A stretch of 64,000 nt of DNA from Methanosarcina sp. UBA289 (GCA_002496565.1 DAKJ01000003.1:17937-81936), one strand, 5' to 3'. Positions 19,897 through 29,911 are shown, counted from the first letter of the stretch. Notes: a model not told the origin generated them from the sequence alone. Translations and numbers: made by a program.

Positions 19897-20904
19897 GTGT
19901 TAAAATTAAGAAGCCGTTTCATAGCTTTATTGCTTGCCGTTTTTATATTAATGGCAAGCTCTGGAATAGGTGTTGTAGCAGCTGATTCAACTGGAGATAA
20001 TTCAACCATTGTAAATTCAGATGAATATAATATTGAAGAGGAAACTACTGTTGTTGATACTTCTAATGATAATATCGAAGACTCCATTGTAGAAGAAGAC
20101 ACAATAGTAGCAGACGGTTCTACTGTAGTCGATAATACAGTAATATCAACAGACGATGATACTACTTACATATCTTCAGATGATGATACCGCGTATGTAA
20201 ATACAGATGATGATACTATTATAGCAAACAATTCTTCTGTATACGATGACGTTACGTATATATCATCAGATGACGACACAAATATAAATGACTCATCCTA
20301 TTACGAATATTCCCCCGAATCACAGACTAATATCCAGTATGAAGAGACAAATCAGATATATATAGATAATAGTCAAACTGTATCTGTTGATGTTAAAAAT
20401 GACAATTCAGTTGTCAACAATATATATTTTGAATCAACAAAAGATTCTGGTAAAGCAACAGTTGTTGTTGAGGACCTGAAAGATAAGACTTGTTTAACTG
20501 AGAAGCCACCTGCAGGCACTGTATACAAATCTTTTAATATATGGATTGACAACGGTGGTGCTGCAAACAATATTGAAAATGCAGCTGTCAACTTTAAAGT
20601 TGAAAAGTCCTGGCTTAAAGCAAATAGTCTGGACGAATCATCCATTGTCCTGAACATGTATGATAAAGGAAAATGGGTGGAAGTACCAATTACCATAACA
20701 GGACAGGATTCAAAGTATGTGTATTTTACAGCAGAAGTGTCAGAATATTCTTCATTTGCAATTACAAGTAAAACTGTGGTTGTAAATACACTTCTTGAAC
20801 AGTCAGATTCAAAAGCTGAAAATAATTCTGAAGAAGAAATAGATGGTGCAACAAAAAGTGAAATAATACATCTTCTGGAATACATTATTGAATTGCTTAA
20901 ATAA
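19897..20904 (+). CDS. Exported protein with a PGF-pre-PGF domain, no membrane anchor
   Basis: The GTG at 19897 has a GGTG five bases upstream and starts a good signal peptide (LKLRSRFIALLLAVFILM); the frame is open back to ATG 19870. After cleavage near VVAA comes a very acidic, Asp/Thr/Ser-rich low-complexity stretch of about 100 residues with repeated TYISSDDDT-like units. The C-terminal half (IYFESTKDSGKATVVVEDL, PPAGTVYKSFNIWIDNGG, NAAVNFKVEKSWL, VSEYSSFAITSK) is a PGF-pre-PGF domain as in the protein at 25028. Unlike that protein there is no PGF-CTERM helix; it ends in an amphipathic IIHLLEYIIELLK. It could be released or bound by partners. Confidence 0.75.
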   Translation: MLKLRSRFIALLLAVFILMASSGIGVVAADSTGDNSTIVNSDEYNIEEETTVVDTSNDNIEDSIVEEDTIVADGSTVVDNTVISTDDDTTYISSDDDTAYVNTDDDTIIANNSSVYDDVTYISSDDDTNINDSSYYEYSPESQTNIQYEETNQIYIDNSQTVSVDVKNDNSVVNNIYFESTKDSGKATVVVEDLKDKTCLTEKPPAGTVYKSFNIWIDNGGAANNIENAAVNFKVEKSWLKANSLDESSIVLNMYDKGKWVEVPITITGQDSKYVYFTAEVSEYSSFAITSKTVVVNTLLEQSDSKAENNSEEEIDGATKSEIIHLLEYIIELLK

Positions 20905-20905
20905 A

Positions 20906-20930
20906 GGGAAGATTATCTTCCCACTTATTT
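20906..20930 (+). terminator. Hairpin terminator
   Basis: GGGAAGA (20906-20912) pairs with TCTTCCC (20916-20922) around TTA, followed by ACTTATTTTTATG, immediately after the stop codon. Confidence 0.65.
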
Positions 20931-21066
20931 TTATGATTTTTATAGCAAAAAGAAACATAAGGTTTTAGCTTATATTTCTTTTTTATATGTCTTATAAATC
21001 TATTTTGGGATGGTAAACTACTGTAGCTGATATTATTTTGACGTTGTATGCATGATACCCATTTTA

Positions 21067-21104
<38 letters not shown>

Positions 21105-21305
21105 GTACATATTTATTTATAGATTTAATTTCATAATTTTCGGCTTTGTAGAAATCTTCTGAAATAAAGAATTTTCATTAAATTGAGCTAAATAGCCTGA
21201 CCTGTTTTACTTTCTTATTTTCAGCCTATTGTAGCTGATTTAGATAGGTTTTCTACAGAGCCACAAGTTCATTTTTATATTACATATAGATAAAAATAAA
21301 CACAT

Positions 21306-23231
21306 ATGCTAGAAGAAAACAAAACTGCCCGAAACTTCAAGGAACTTAAATGGAGTGATCTCCAGGATTGGGCTGGAGAGAAAGCCACTGCAAAGGGGAT
21401 CAAGTATCAGGAAGAAGGGCGGGTAAAGGAAATCAAATTCGCCTTCTCAGGCAACCTGGTCGCACGGGTAGAGGGGACAATAGAGTATTTCACAGAAGTA
21501 TCTCTAGAAAATGGAAAACTGAGTTCGGTCTGTACTTGTCCTGTTGGACATGACTGCAAACACGGAGTCGCAGCCGTACTTGAATATCTCGACCTTATAG
21601 AGCAGGGAGAAGATGTGCCGGTTGTTACTGATGAAGACCTCCTTATTAAAAGATCCAAGAGAGGATTTGCAGGAGCAGGAACTTCCGAAGCCTCCAAAAA
21701 TGAAGAATCTTCACTGGTTCTCCGCAAATATCTGGAACAGCTGGAAAAACCGGAATTAATCGAGATACTAACAACGTTTGCAAAAAAAGACAGCACACTT
21801 GGCAAGTATCTGAGAGAGCGCCAGAGCTTTTCATCCGAAAATCTGGAAGGAGTTATTGGGGGTATCTATTCCGAATTGGACGAGCTCTGGAGAAAAGTGA
21901 AGAGCTCTGATTTCTGGAGTTACGAAGGCGAAGATCTACCTGATTTTTCAGAGGTGCAGGTTCGGATGGAAAGCCTCCTTGATTCAGGCCATCCTGACGA
22001 GCTGCTTGATATTGGAAAAGAACTCATGGACCGGTATAAAGAAATTGAAGAATATGACGAAGAAGGGGATATAGGAACACAAATCTCCGACTGCATAGAC
22101 GTGGTGTTCAGAGCTTTATCTCAATCCTCTCTTCCTGCACATGAGAAAATGCTTTATGCCCTTGAGCTTGAGCTAAAAGACGACTACAGCATTCTTAATG
22201 AACCTGCTCTCTGGAAAGAAGCCCATACTCAGGAAGAATGGAGGCTATTTGCAGAAGTCCTAAAAGTCCGATTACAAGAAGCTGAAAAAGAAAAAGATAT
22301 CCTGTATGGCTCATACTGGGAACGAGACTATGTTGTTGACAGGCTTATAGAAGCCCTGAGAAAAGCCGGGATTTCTGAAGAGATTATCCCGATCTCCGAG
22401 CTCGAAGCTGAAAGAACAGGCAATTATACAAGGCTTGTCAGAGAGCTGCTTGATTCCGGGCAAAAAAAGAAAGCCGAAGAATGGATTTATAGAGGAATCA
22501 AAAAACTAAGAAAATATGAACCTGGCACTGCCTACGAGCTCTTGCAAATCCTTATTGAGCTTAAGGAGAAAAAGGAAAACTGGCTTTTCATAGCTGCCCT
22601 TGAAACGGAAGAGTTTTTTAGATTTCCCCAACTGCCCAGTTATATTAAGATGCAGAAAGCCGCTAAAAAAATTGGTAAATGGCTGGAGATTCGAGAGGCT
22701 GCCCTCAAGTACTTGAGATGCGGAGAGTTGCCAGTTAACCAGCCCAAAATTGCTGAAGAACTTTCAATCCTTCCTGACGTTCTCCCGAAAACAGGGTTAC
22801 TGGAGAGCTCATTAGAAAAAATTAAACCTCCTGTCCTTGACCTGTTGATACGTATAGCTATTCAAGAAAATGATGCTGACGAAGTAGTCCATTGGTATGA
22901 AGAGCTTAAAAGTAGCAAAGGCGAAGCCGAAAAATCCCGCGAGTCCATCTTAGAAGATGAAATTGCAAATACAGTAAAGGAAAAATATCCTGCGATTGCA
23001 ATTGAGATCTGGAAAAACATTGCAGAAGATTTGATCTCCAAAACAAAAGTAAGCTCATATGAGGCAGCATCAATATACCTTCGAAAAGTAAAGAAGACTC
23101 TGGAATCTATTGGAAAGAAAGAAGAGTGGGAAGCCTATCTCAAGCAGATTCGGGAAGCAAACAGGCTCAAAAAGAAGCTGCTTGAAATCCTGAATAGGCT
23201 GGAAAAAGCCCAAATTATCGCGAGTGAATAA
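21306..23231 (+). CDS. SWIM zinc-finger protein
   Basis: A 641-residue protein whose N-terminal region has the SWIM signature CxCxnCxH: C76, C78, C84, H86 (VCTCPVGHDCKHG). It is followed by an acidic linker and about 500 residues of helical, Glu/Lys-rich sequence that look like repeats (for example LVRELLDSGQKKKAEEWIYRG and the later segments ending near 630). SWIM domains bind DNA or proteins and appear next to helicases or MuDR-type transposases; here the protein stands alone with no helicase neighbour. The exact role is unknown. The start at 21306 is a plain ATG after an AT-rich leader. Confidence 0.85.
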   Translation: MLEENKTARNFKELKWSDLQDWAGEKATAKGIKYQEEGRVKEIKFAFSGNLVARVEGTIEYFTEVSLENGKLSSVCTCPVGHDCKHGVAAVLEYLDLIEQGEDVPVVTDEDLLIKRSKRGFAGAGTSEASKNEESSLVLRKYLEQLEKPELIEILTTFAKKDSTLGKYLRERQSFSSENLEGVIGGIYSELDELWRKVKSSDFWSYEGEDLPDFSEVQVRMESLLDSGHPDELLDIGKELMDRYKEIEEYDEEGDIGTQISDCIDVVFRALSQSSLPAHEKMLYALELELKDDYSILNEPALWKEAHTQEEWRLFAEVLKVRLQEAEKEKDILYGSYWERDYVVDRLIEALRKAGISEEIIPISELEAERTGNYTRLVRELLDSGQKKKAEEWIYRGIKKLRKYEPGTAYELLQILIELKEKKENWLFIAALETEEFFRFPQLPSYIKMQKAAKKIGKWLEIREAALKYLRCGELPVNQPKIAEELSILPDVLPKTGLLESSLEKIKPPVLDLLIRIAIQENDADEVVHWYEELKSSKGEAEKSRESILEDEIANTVKEKYPAIAIEIWKNIAEDLISKTKVSSYEAASIYLRKVKKTLESIGKKEEWEAYLKQIREANRLKKKLLEILNRLEKAQIIASE

Positions 23232-23329
23232 AGAATATAAAGGAAATTTTGCCGGTAAAATGGATTGGGAAATATATACGCTCAATTTTATATATTTAGA
23301 ATGACATAATTAAAAATAGGTTCAGGCTA

Positions 23330-23511
23330 ACCTTGACTTCAGACTCATATAGATTTCAGGCTAACCTGAATTTTAGACTTACGTGAACTTCAGACTAATC
23401 TGAATTTAAGACTAACCTGAACTTAAGACTAACCTGAACTTAAGACTAACCTGAACTTAAGAGACTAACCTAAACTTAAGATTCATCTGGATTTCAGACT
23501 AATTTGGCCTC
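23330..23511. repeat. 17-bp tandem repeat upstream of the ferredoxin gene
   Basis: About ten degenerate units of TGAACTTAAGACTAACC. Units at 23401-23451 are nearly identical; the outer ones are more diverged, and one unit carries a 2-bp insertion. No spacers are present. Confidence 0.9.
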
Positions 23512-23614
23512 TAAATCCCAGATGTGCTTTGAAAATACAGATTTAAGATACTGATCTGAAAGAATAGCATAAAAAAGTAAAGAAAAAATTTAGAAAAAAT
23601 AAAGGAGCCATAAA

Positions 23615-23794
23615 ATGCCAGCAAAAGTCAAGAAAGAAGAATGTACAGGCTGTGGAACTTGCGTGGAGGAATGCCCTGTAGAAGCAATCACTATTGATGA
23701 GGACGAAGGTTGTGCAGTCGTCGATGAAGACGAATGTGTAGATTGTGGAGCCTGTGAAGAAGCCTGCCCCAATGAAGCCATAACGGTAGAATAA
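23615..23794 (+). CDS. 2[4Fe-4S] ferredoxin, 59 residues
   Basis: Small acidic electron carrier. Two cluster motifs are complete: CTGCGTCVEEC followed by P (residues 10-21) and CVDCGACEEACP (41-52). The ATG at 23615 has AAAGGAGCC eight bases upstream. It is close in sequence to the second ferredoxin of this window at 45776-45958. Partner enzymes cannot be named from the context; in Methanosarcina such ferredoxins link CO dehydrogenase or formylmethanofuran dehydrogenase to membrane carriers. Confidence 0.93.
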   Translation: MPAKVKKEECTGCGTCVEECPVEAITIDEDEGCAVVDEDECVDCGACEEACPNEAITVE

Positions 23795-23891
23795 CCTTGA
23801 AAACCGGAGCTCAACGCTTTAAATAAAGTCTGCAAACAAAACCGGGTATTCGGAAGGAGGGCACAAAGCTGGTCAGGTAAAGAAAATTTAA

Positions 23892-24368
23892 TCAACGCTT
23901 GAAAGCTGCTTCCCATTCTGACTTCCTATTTTTCAGAAATCGCCGGTTTGCTCCGCTTGAAGAAGGAAGGACTTTTGTTTCATACCCCATTGCCCTTAGA
24001 ATCGGTTCGTATTCTCCGGATTTCTTGCCGTTAAAAAGAATTAGCTTTAGGTTCGGGGCTATTTCTTTCAGGATTGAAAATTGATTTATCTCTTGGTTCT
24101 TTATCTTGGAATCCTCGCTTCCTTCCCTTTTTCCGGCTTTAAAGACATCCCAGAGCCCTATTTTATTACGTTTCAGAGTATCAAGCCGTTTTTGGTAACC
24201 CATATCCTGAAGGTCTTCTCCGATAATATTGCCAAGGAGCCTCCAGAAATCATTGCCTGGATGCCCGTAGTATTGATGCTTCCTGATAGAAACGTCACCC
24301 GGAAGAGACCCGAGAATAAGGATTTCAGTATTTTCGTCAGCTACTGCAGGAAAACCTTGCTTTTTCAT
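23892..24368 (-). CDS. Family-6 uracil-DNA-glycosylase-superfamily enzyme (DNA-deoxyinosine glycosylase)
   Basis: Removes deaminated adenine (hypoxanthine) from DNA, a branch first described in Methanosarcina. The motif region is ILILGSLPGDVSIRKHQYYG followed by HPGNDFW (about residues 16-41), where other UDG families have GQDPY or GEAPG-type motifs. The second motif is VLPSSSGANRR (about 137-147). The length of 158 residues is typical. Mismatch-specific uracil glycosylase is the nearest alternative. It is convergent with the ferredoxin gene. Confidence 0.85.
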   Translation of the reverse strand: MKKQGFPAVADENTEILILGSLPGDVSIRKHQYYGHPGNDFWRLLGNIIGEDLQDMGYQKRLDTLKRNKIGLWDVFKAGKREGSEDSKIKNQEINQFSILKEIAPNLKLILFNGKKSGEYEPILRAMGYETKVLPSSSGANRRFLKNRKSEWEAAFKR

Positions 24369-24371
24369 TGA

Positions 24372-25003
24372 TTAAGTAAGGTGGAACTTAAGGTTATTTC
24401 AAGCTTTGGGAACAAGAAACATTTTATTCAGAAAATAATTTTCTTTTTTCAATATTTTATATGCAATTATTTTCTTATATTGTAATTATAGCGCGTATGT
24501 AGGTAATTAGCTATTTTTATTTCAATTTCTAGTCTGTCTCGTTTTATAGGATTATACTTTATTACATGGAGTTTAATTTTCTCAATATTTTTTGTTTTTG
24601 ATTGTCTGCTATTGTATCTGTATTGAAATATTATATAGATTTGAATCTGCTAAGTCATTGCAGGAAACAACAATGTTTCTTTTTATTGGTTTTAATTATT
24701 ATAGAAAAATGAGGCTACATAAAACATTGGATAAATAAGCTTAAGACATTAACAATAGGATTAAAACTGGTGCCTTAAGAAAATAGCTTTCTAACAGGAG
24801 ATTATTTTTAGTAATAAAAGAAATAATATTGGAAATATAGGCAATTTTATATATTAGTGATAAGCTTGGGAACTAAATACTGATTTCGTATTTTGAAAAG
24901 GAGTATTATGTTTTCATACTGGATAATATTCACAGCCTAATCACAAATCTGCATCAGTAAAATGTGAGAGTTTTTTGATGTTGATTGAGATCAAAAATAA
25001 AAA
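24372..25003. other. Gap before the beta-helix surface protein
   Basis: AT-rich, no gene. TTTATATATT at about 24847-24856 is a good TATA box for the gene at 25028 and would give a leader of about 145 nt. Confidence 0.45.
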
Positions 25004-25027
25004 ATGTATTTTAGTCAGGTGTTAATT

Positions 25028-26872
25028 GTGTGGAAAATAACAAAATATAATCGCATAATGGCGCTGTTATCTGTCTTTCTAATATTAATAATGGGTTCTG
25101 GACTAGGTGCTGCAACCGAGATAATAGTACGCAACGGTGAATCCATACAGGTTGCAGTGGATAACGCAACGCCAGGTGATACAATAATTGTAGAGCCTGG
25201 AACCTACAATGGAAACATTGTCCTCAATACAGAAAATCTAGTAATTATGTCTCAATCAGGTAATCCTGAAGACACAATAATTCAAGGAGATGGTTTTGAT
25301 CTTAAAAGTGATGCACAGGGGACAGTTATCAAAGGCTTTACTTTAAAAGGCACAGATAATTCTTACGGAATAAATCTCAATGATTATGCTGACTGTACAA
25401 TTGAAAAAAATAAAATAGAGAATTATAATACTGCCGTTAGCACCAGTATATACTCTACCTTTACGATAAATAATAATGAAATTTCAAGTTGTGATTCTGG
25501 AATTGATATCGGTGAATCCTATAGCGCTACTGTCAAAGACAATACAATTTCAAATTGTAGAACAGGAGTCGTTGTGGGAGATTTAGGGAATGCAAATATT
25601 GAAAACAATATGATCAAAGAAAATGATAATGGAATAGCCTTAATGTACGAAGCTCGTGCTACTATTGTTGGTAATAATGTAAACTTTAACAAAAAGTGTG
25701 GCCTTTACGATAATTCATATGGCGGTAGCACAATTTATAACAATTACTTCAATAACACAGTAAATGTGATTTTTGGCAGTAATCACAATTACCCTAACAC
25801 CTGGAATACTACAAAAACAGCCGCTGCAAATATAATAAGTGGCCCTCATATTGCAGGAAACTATTGGGCTAAACCTGACGGAACAGGCTTTTCTCAAACA
25901 CACTACGATGCAGATGGAGACGGTATAGCAGAAGATGAAGTCGTGTTAAACGAGAAAGAAATTGACCATGCAGCCATCGTATCATCAAATATAGTAACAC
26001 CGGAGCAGCCTGTAGAAACACCTAATGAGAATCAAACTGGAAATCAAACTGAAGCACCTAATGAGAATCAAACTGAAGCACCTAATGAGAGTCAAATTGG
26101 AAATCAAACAGAAATGCCCGCTCAGAATTTAACAGAGTTGCCTGTAGAGGGGATTGAAGACACTGGAAGCAGTAGCTCTGGCGGCAGTCATCACAGCTCT
26201 GGATCATCCGGTGGATCTGCAGGTGGATCTCCTGAGCCTCAGAAGAATGTTGAAGCTAAAGATACAGCTAGAGTTTTCATTCCTGGTGAGAAGCTTGTAT
26301 ATTTCAACTTTACAAATAATGTAACCGTTGTTGATTATATTAGCTTTGAGTCAGAAAAGACAATGGGTAAAACGACAGCAATTGTTGAAAACCTCAAAAA
26401 CAAATCTGATCTTGTTACAGAACTTCCAGAAGGAAATGTATATAAGTCCTTTAATGTGTGGGTAGGAAACGGTGGTTATGGAGATTCTGACGATATTCGA
26501 AATGCAGCCATAAGCTTCAAGGTTGAAAAGGCCTGGATTCAGGAAAATAACATCAATTCGTCTTCTATTGTGCTTTATAAGTACGATAACAAAAATAAAG
26601 AATGGATGAAGTTGCCAGTAAACCTTACAAATGAGGACGATCAGTCCCTGCATTTCACAGCAAATGTGCCTGGCTATTCTTCTTTCGTGATAACAGGAGA
26701 GCAAAGCACATTAACAACAGAACTTACTCAAACAGAAGCAGATAGTAAGGGAAGTAATAATGAGAGCAATACTTCAAGTGAAACAGGTGCAGAAAATCCG
26801 AAGTCACCTGGATTTGGCATAATCGGCGTAGTTGTCGGTCTAATTTGTGCAATCAGATATAAAAGAACATAA
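25028..26872 (+). CDS. Surface protein: right-handed beta-helix plus PGF-pre-PGF and PGF-CTERM anchor
   Basis: The GTG at 25028 is preceded six bases upstream by AGGTG and opens a signal peptide (ITKYNRIMALLSVFLILIM); ATG 25004 is in frame upstream. Residues of about 40-270 are NosD/periplasmic-copper-binding-type parallel beta-helix repeats (ESIQVAVDNATPGDTIIVEP, then repeated NNEISSCDSGI-like coils). A short PNENQTEA repeat and a Ser/Gly-rich stretch follow. Then comes a PGF-pre-PGF domain and finally PGFGIIGVVVGLICAIRYKRT, a PGF-CTERM archaeosortase tail. Such proteins are cleaved and lipid-linked at the cell surface. Confidence 0.85.
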   Translation: MWKITKYNRIMALLSVFLILIMGSGLGAATEIIVRNGESIQVAVDNATPGDTIIVEPGTYNGNIVLNTENLVIMSQSGNPEDTIIQGDGFDLKSDAQGTVIKGFTLKGTDNSYGINLNDYADCTIEKNKIENYNTAVSTSIYSTFTINNNEISSCDSGIDIGESYSATVKDNTISNCRTGVVVGDLGNANIENNMIKENDNGIALMYEARATIVGNNVNFNKKCGLYDNSYGGSTIYNNYFNNTVNVIFGSNHNYPNTWNTTKTAAANIISGPHIAGNYWAKPDGTGFSQTHYDADGDGIAEDEVVLNEKEIDHAAIVSSNIVTPEQPVETPNENQTGNQTEAPNENQTEAPNESQIGNQTEMPAQNLTELPVEGIEDTGSSSSGGSHHSSGSSGGSAGGSPEPQKNVEAKDTARVFIPGEKLVYFNFTNNVTVVDYISFESEKTMGKTTAIVENLKNKSDLVTELPEGNVYKSFNVWVGNGGYGDSDDIRNAAISFKVEKAWIQENNINSSSIVLYKYDNKNKEWMKLPVNLTNEDDQSLHFTANVPGYSSFVITGEQSTLTTELTQTEADSKGSNNESNTSSETGAENPKSPGFGIIGVVVGLICAIRYKRT

Positions 26873-26930
26873 AAGGTGCAGGTATAAAATTTAATAAAAA
26901 GTTACAGGAAAATAATGTTGAAAAGCTCAT

Positions 26931-26966
26931 GGATTCAATGGAGTTCTCTCAAACTGAATTGAATCC
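26931..26966 (+). terminator. Hairpin after the beta-helix gene
   Basis: GGATTCAA and TTGAATCC form an 8-bp stem within 60-100 bases of the stop. It may be an mRNA 3' end structure; a stronger hairpin follows. Confidence 0.4.
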
Positions 26967-27028
26967 AGAGCTAATTATTTAACAAAATATGCAGCTTTGG
27001 TTAAAACGTATATGAAAAATATATTCTG

Positions 27029-27059
27029 AATTAAAGGGAGAAACTCCCTTTAATTTTTA
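27029..27059. terminator. Strong terminator, perfect 12-bp stem
   Basis: AATTAAAGGGAG (27029-27040) pairs perfectly with CTCCCTTTAATT (27044-27055) over a 3-nt loop, followed by TTTT. It lies between two convergent genes. Confidence 0.75.
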
Positions 27060-27225
27060 CTTATTTTAAATAGTTTAAATCAACATCAACCGAAGTGAGT
27101 AAAAAAGCTTGTTATAATAGAATTCAGTTCAGGCTCACTAAAGTTAACCCAAGTTAAATAAGGAACGAAAAAAATCAAATTGTTTAAAAAATCAAGTTAG
27201 CTAAAAATTAATTTAACAAAAAAAA

Positions 27226-28017
27226 TTAAATTCGGGCTATCTTTTCAGACAAATCTTTGTAATAATTAAAAAGTTCTTGCCCCCAGACAAGGGCGCTTTT
27301 CTCAAAACTTACCATTTCGTGGTTATAGTACCTTCCTTCTTTAGAGACCATGGAAAGGGAGAGGAAGCGATCGGTAACAATGCTGGAAGCAAGCTCAATT
27401 TTCTGGTCGCAAACAAAAAGGCCTGTGTTTTTAAGATTTAAGAATTTTTCCACATCTGCCCTGTAATCGGAAACTAATTTTTCATAAATTGGCCTTTCCA
27501 AAACAAGCGAGACTTCAATACCTCTGATTGCGAGATCCAGATAGAGACTTGGATACCCAGGGCGGAAAATTGAAGAAATCTCCATAACTGTCCTGGAGCT
27601 GTAAAGAGGATCCATAATTTCAGGAGGATAATCAAAAATATGGGTTTTCTGAGGTAAAAGCTCTTTACAACTCCCGAGTTCTCCAATCCTATCCAGTAGG
27701 TGAGGAGGAAGAGTCCGTAAATTCTGTCTTGCCCAATAATCATGGTTCTCGTCGAAAACCTGGAAAGTGGAGAGAAGAGGCTCCATTTTTGGGACAATGA
27801 GCTTTCCTTTTACAGAGAGACTGTAACAATCTTCTTCTTGCACCAGAAGCCCTTCCTTAAGCATGATGCGAATTTGAGCCATTATAGGACTGGAACTGAC
27901 ATTAAGTCCTTTCTTGATTTCTTCGATTGTCTTTGGCCCGTCCTTCAGAAGTAAAAGCAAATTTTTTCTTTTATCCGAAAAAAAAATTGTGTCTATTAAC
28001 TGAAGTTCTGTACTCAT
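27226..28017 (-). CDS. Msr-type winged-helix regulator (DUF1724 family), copy 1
   Basis: A 263-residue regulator. The N-terminal winged helix (KRKNLLLLLKDGPKTIEEI, then NVSSSPIMAQIRIMLKEGL) is followed by the DUF1724 region (HLLDRIGELGSCK, FRPGYPSLYLDLA, LVLERPIYEKL). In M. acetivorans such proteins (Msr, methanogenesis-specific regulators) control methanol and methylsulfide methyltransferase genes, and some lie next to mtaCB. This copy and the one at 28159 point away from mtaC, about 1.9 and 0.9 kb upstream. Which Msr protein it matches cannot be told. Confidence 0.88.
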   Translation of the reverse strand: MSTELQLIDTIFFSDKRKNLLLLLKDGPKTIEEIKKGLNVSSSPIMAQIRIMLKEGLLVQEEDCYSLSVKGKLIVPKMEPLLSTFQVFDENHDYWARQNLRTLPPHLLDRIGELGSCKELLPQKTHIFDYPPEIMDPLYSSRTVMEISSIFRPGYPSLYLDLAIRGIEVSLVLERPIYEKLVSDYRADVEKFLNLKNTGLFVCDQKIELASSIVTDRFLSLSMVSKEGRYYNHEMVSFEKSALVWGQELFNYYKDLSEKIARI

Positions 28018-28158
28018 TCAATTTAACTCCCTGAAAAGGATTCTGGAATAGAATCTGGATTTGGTTGGAAATTTAACTTTGAATTTACATATTTACTAAT
28101 TACTTGCCGATTGGCTCACAAATTACCTTACAAACTGCCTTACGAATTGCCTTATTTA

Positions 28159-29013
28159 TCAGTGCAGGCTGAGCAACATGGATTCCAGAAAAGTTTCGCT
28201 TTCTGCTGTACACATAAAGTTATCAATATATTGTTCGCTCTCGATCTGCCAGGCTGTTGATTTATAAAACTCAAAAAGCTCTTTTGCCCAGTTTATAGCC
28301 TCAGGTTCAGAACAGGACATGTAATCATAATAGAATCTCCCATTGCTGTCAAAGAGAGAGACCATCATCCCACGGTCTGAAACCATAAGTTCAGCCAGCT
28401 TGACCCCATCATTACAGACAAAAAGTTCAGTGTTTTGCAGCGTAGTAAATTTTCTTATTTTCTTTTCATAATTCTGCATAATTTTTTCGAGTACCGACTC
28501 TGTGAAAATAAGAGTGACATTTGACTCGAGCCTTGCAAGCCTTGTGTAAAGGGGAAGGAATTCAGGCCTGTAAAAGGATGAGAACACCATCAAATAACGT
28601 GATGAGGAGAAGAATTCCAAAAGTTCTGTACTCGGTTCAAAAATCTGGCTCGGATCGGGTTCAACCAGCTTGCAGTCCTTCAAGTCTCCTATTTTGTTGA
28701 GGAGATACGGGGGAATTCCACTTAGGTCGTGTTCGATCCAGTAATTGTCTCTCTCGAGTAAAATAAGGACATTGACAAGAGATTTAACTCTTTTAAAGAC
28801 CTGATCTCCCATATCTGTCAATTCATAGCTGCCATTTTTTTGAATAACAAGGTCACTGTCCGTAAGCCTTTTGATTTGGGGTAAGATAGCCGTGGGAGAA
28901 ACATCAAGGAGGGTTTTAATTTCTTCCATTGTTCTTGGTTCCTCTCCCAAAAGTAAAAGGAGATCTCTTCGTTTCTGGGAACGAAATACGACATCTATTA
29001 ACTCATGCTGCAT
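28159..29013 (-). CDS. Msr-type winged-helix regulator (DUF1724 family), copy 2
   Basis: 284 residues with the same plan as its neighbour: winged helix (KRRDLLLLLGEEPRTMEEI, DVSPTAILPQIKRLTDSDL), then the domain with LLNKIGDLKDCK, FYRPEFLPLYTRLA and FTESVLEKI. It has a longer C-terminal tail than its paralogue. It is divergent from mtaC, the usual place for a regulator of the methanol genes. On the minus strand CTTTTATATAAATGGG near 29175-29190 is a good promoter with a leader of about 140 nt. Confidence 0.88.
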   Translation of the reverse strand: MQHELIDVVFRSQKRRDLLLLLGEEPRTMEEIKTLLDVSPTAILPQIKRLTDSDLVIQKNGSYELTDMGDQVFKRVKSLVNVLILLERDNYWIEHDLSGIPPYLLNKIGDLKDCKLVEPDPSQIFEPSTELLEFFSSSRYLMVFSSFYRPEFLPLYTRLARLESNVTLIFTESVLEKIMQNYEKKIRKFTTLQNTELFVCNDGVKLAELMVSDRGMMVSLFDSNGRFYYDYMSCSEPEAINWAKELFEFYKSTAWQIESEQYIDNFMCTAESETFLESMLLSLH

Positions 29014-29634
29014 TCAAACCACTTCTATCGCATTTTTATGTAGATATAGGATTTCTGTATCATTTGACACTAAAATCTCCGCACGAAGACGGATGAAAAT
29101 TCGAGTTCCAGTCTGATTCTGTACAACCTGAACAGGAAGAAGCGTTTGTGCCATATTACAGGGATAATCGATACACCCATTTATATAAAAGTATTTGGAT
29201 GAATAATTTTAAACGCAAGAAAGTCTAGGCAACATAATTATGTGAGTTCCTGAAAAATTACAGGCATCCATAAAAACGATAGCTTAAGATGTATTTTGAA
29301 ATCGTTAGTTTTTTTACTAACTAAAAGAATTAGAGGATGTAAAATTGAAAGAGTACAACATGAACATTGAAATTTTTGACCGGATTTATCTGAATAATCG
29401 CATTGTTCAAAAAAAATCATTATGTAATTTATCCACGCATTTAGAAGAAGTCTAGATGTTTAGAAGAGTGACTTCAAAAATTTAAGACTTGTTTATCAGG
29501 AAAAGAGATTGCAAATAATTCCAGGGAAAAAAGCTGTGTAATTACTTTAAAATTTCAGACCCCTTATTGCTCTGTAAAAACCAGAAAAAAATTTTCGTCG
29601 GTTATGGTATATGTGATAATTTCCCCTAATTATG

Positions 29635-29911
29635 TTGTATAAATGTGTCAGAATTAACGGACACGCAAATCAATCAAAAAGGAAAAGTTCCGGTAAGAAG
29701 AAGAAAATTCTTTCGCTAGTAGATACTGAGGAAATCTGGAGATAGAATCCAATAGAACGGACTCGTTGCAGATTTTTCAGATCTTAATACCCAAAAGAAA
29801 TGACTTCATGGAGGGAAAGCCGGAACCTCACGATACCGAATATATCCGGGACTGTAGACCCGGTAACGGTAGAGATCTTTTTGCCAAAAACCAAAACGGA
29901 GGTTTAAAAAT
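29635..29911 (+). promoter_or_regulatory. Promoter and long structured leader of mtaC
   Basis: TTGTATAAAT (29635-29644) is the TATA box; initiation near 29670 gives a leader of about 240 nt. Within it, CCGGG (29846-29850) pairs with CCCGG (29859-29863), enclosed by ACCG (29835-29838) with CGGT (29867-29870). ACGGAGGTT provides the ribosome-binding site. Long leaders are known for methanol methyltransferase operons of M. acetivorans. Confidence 0.6.

Noticed and set aside
23330..23511. CRISPR-like array
   Set aside because: 17-bp units abut directly with no spacers; too short and degenerate.
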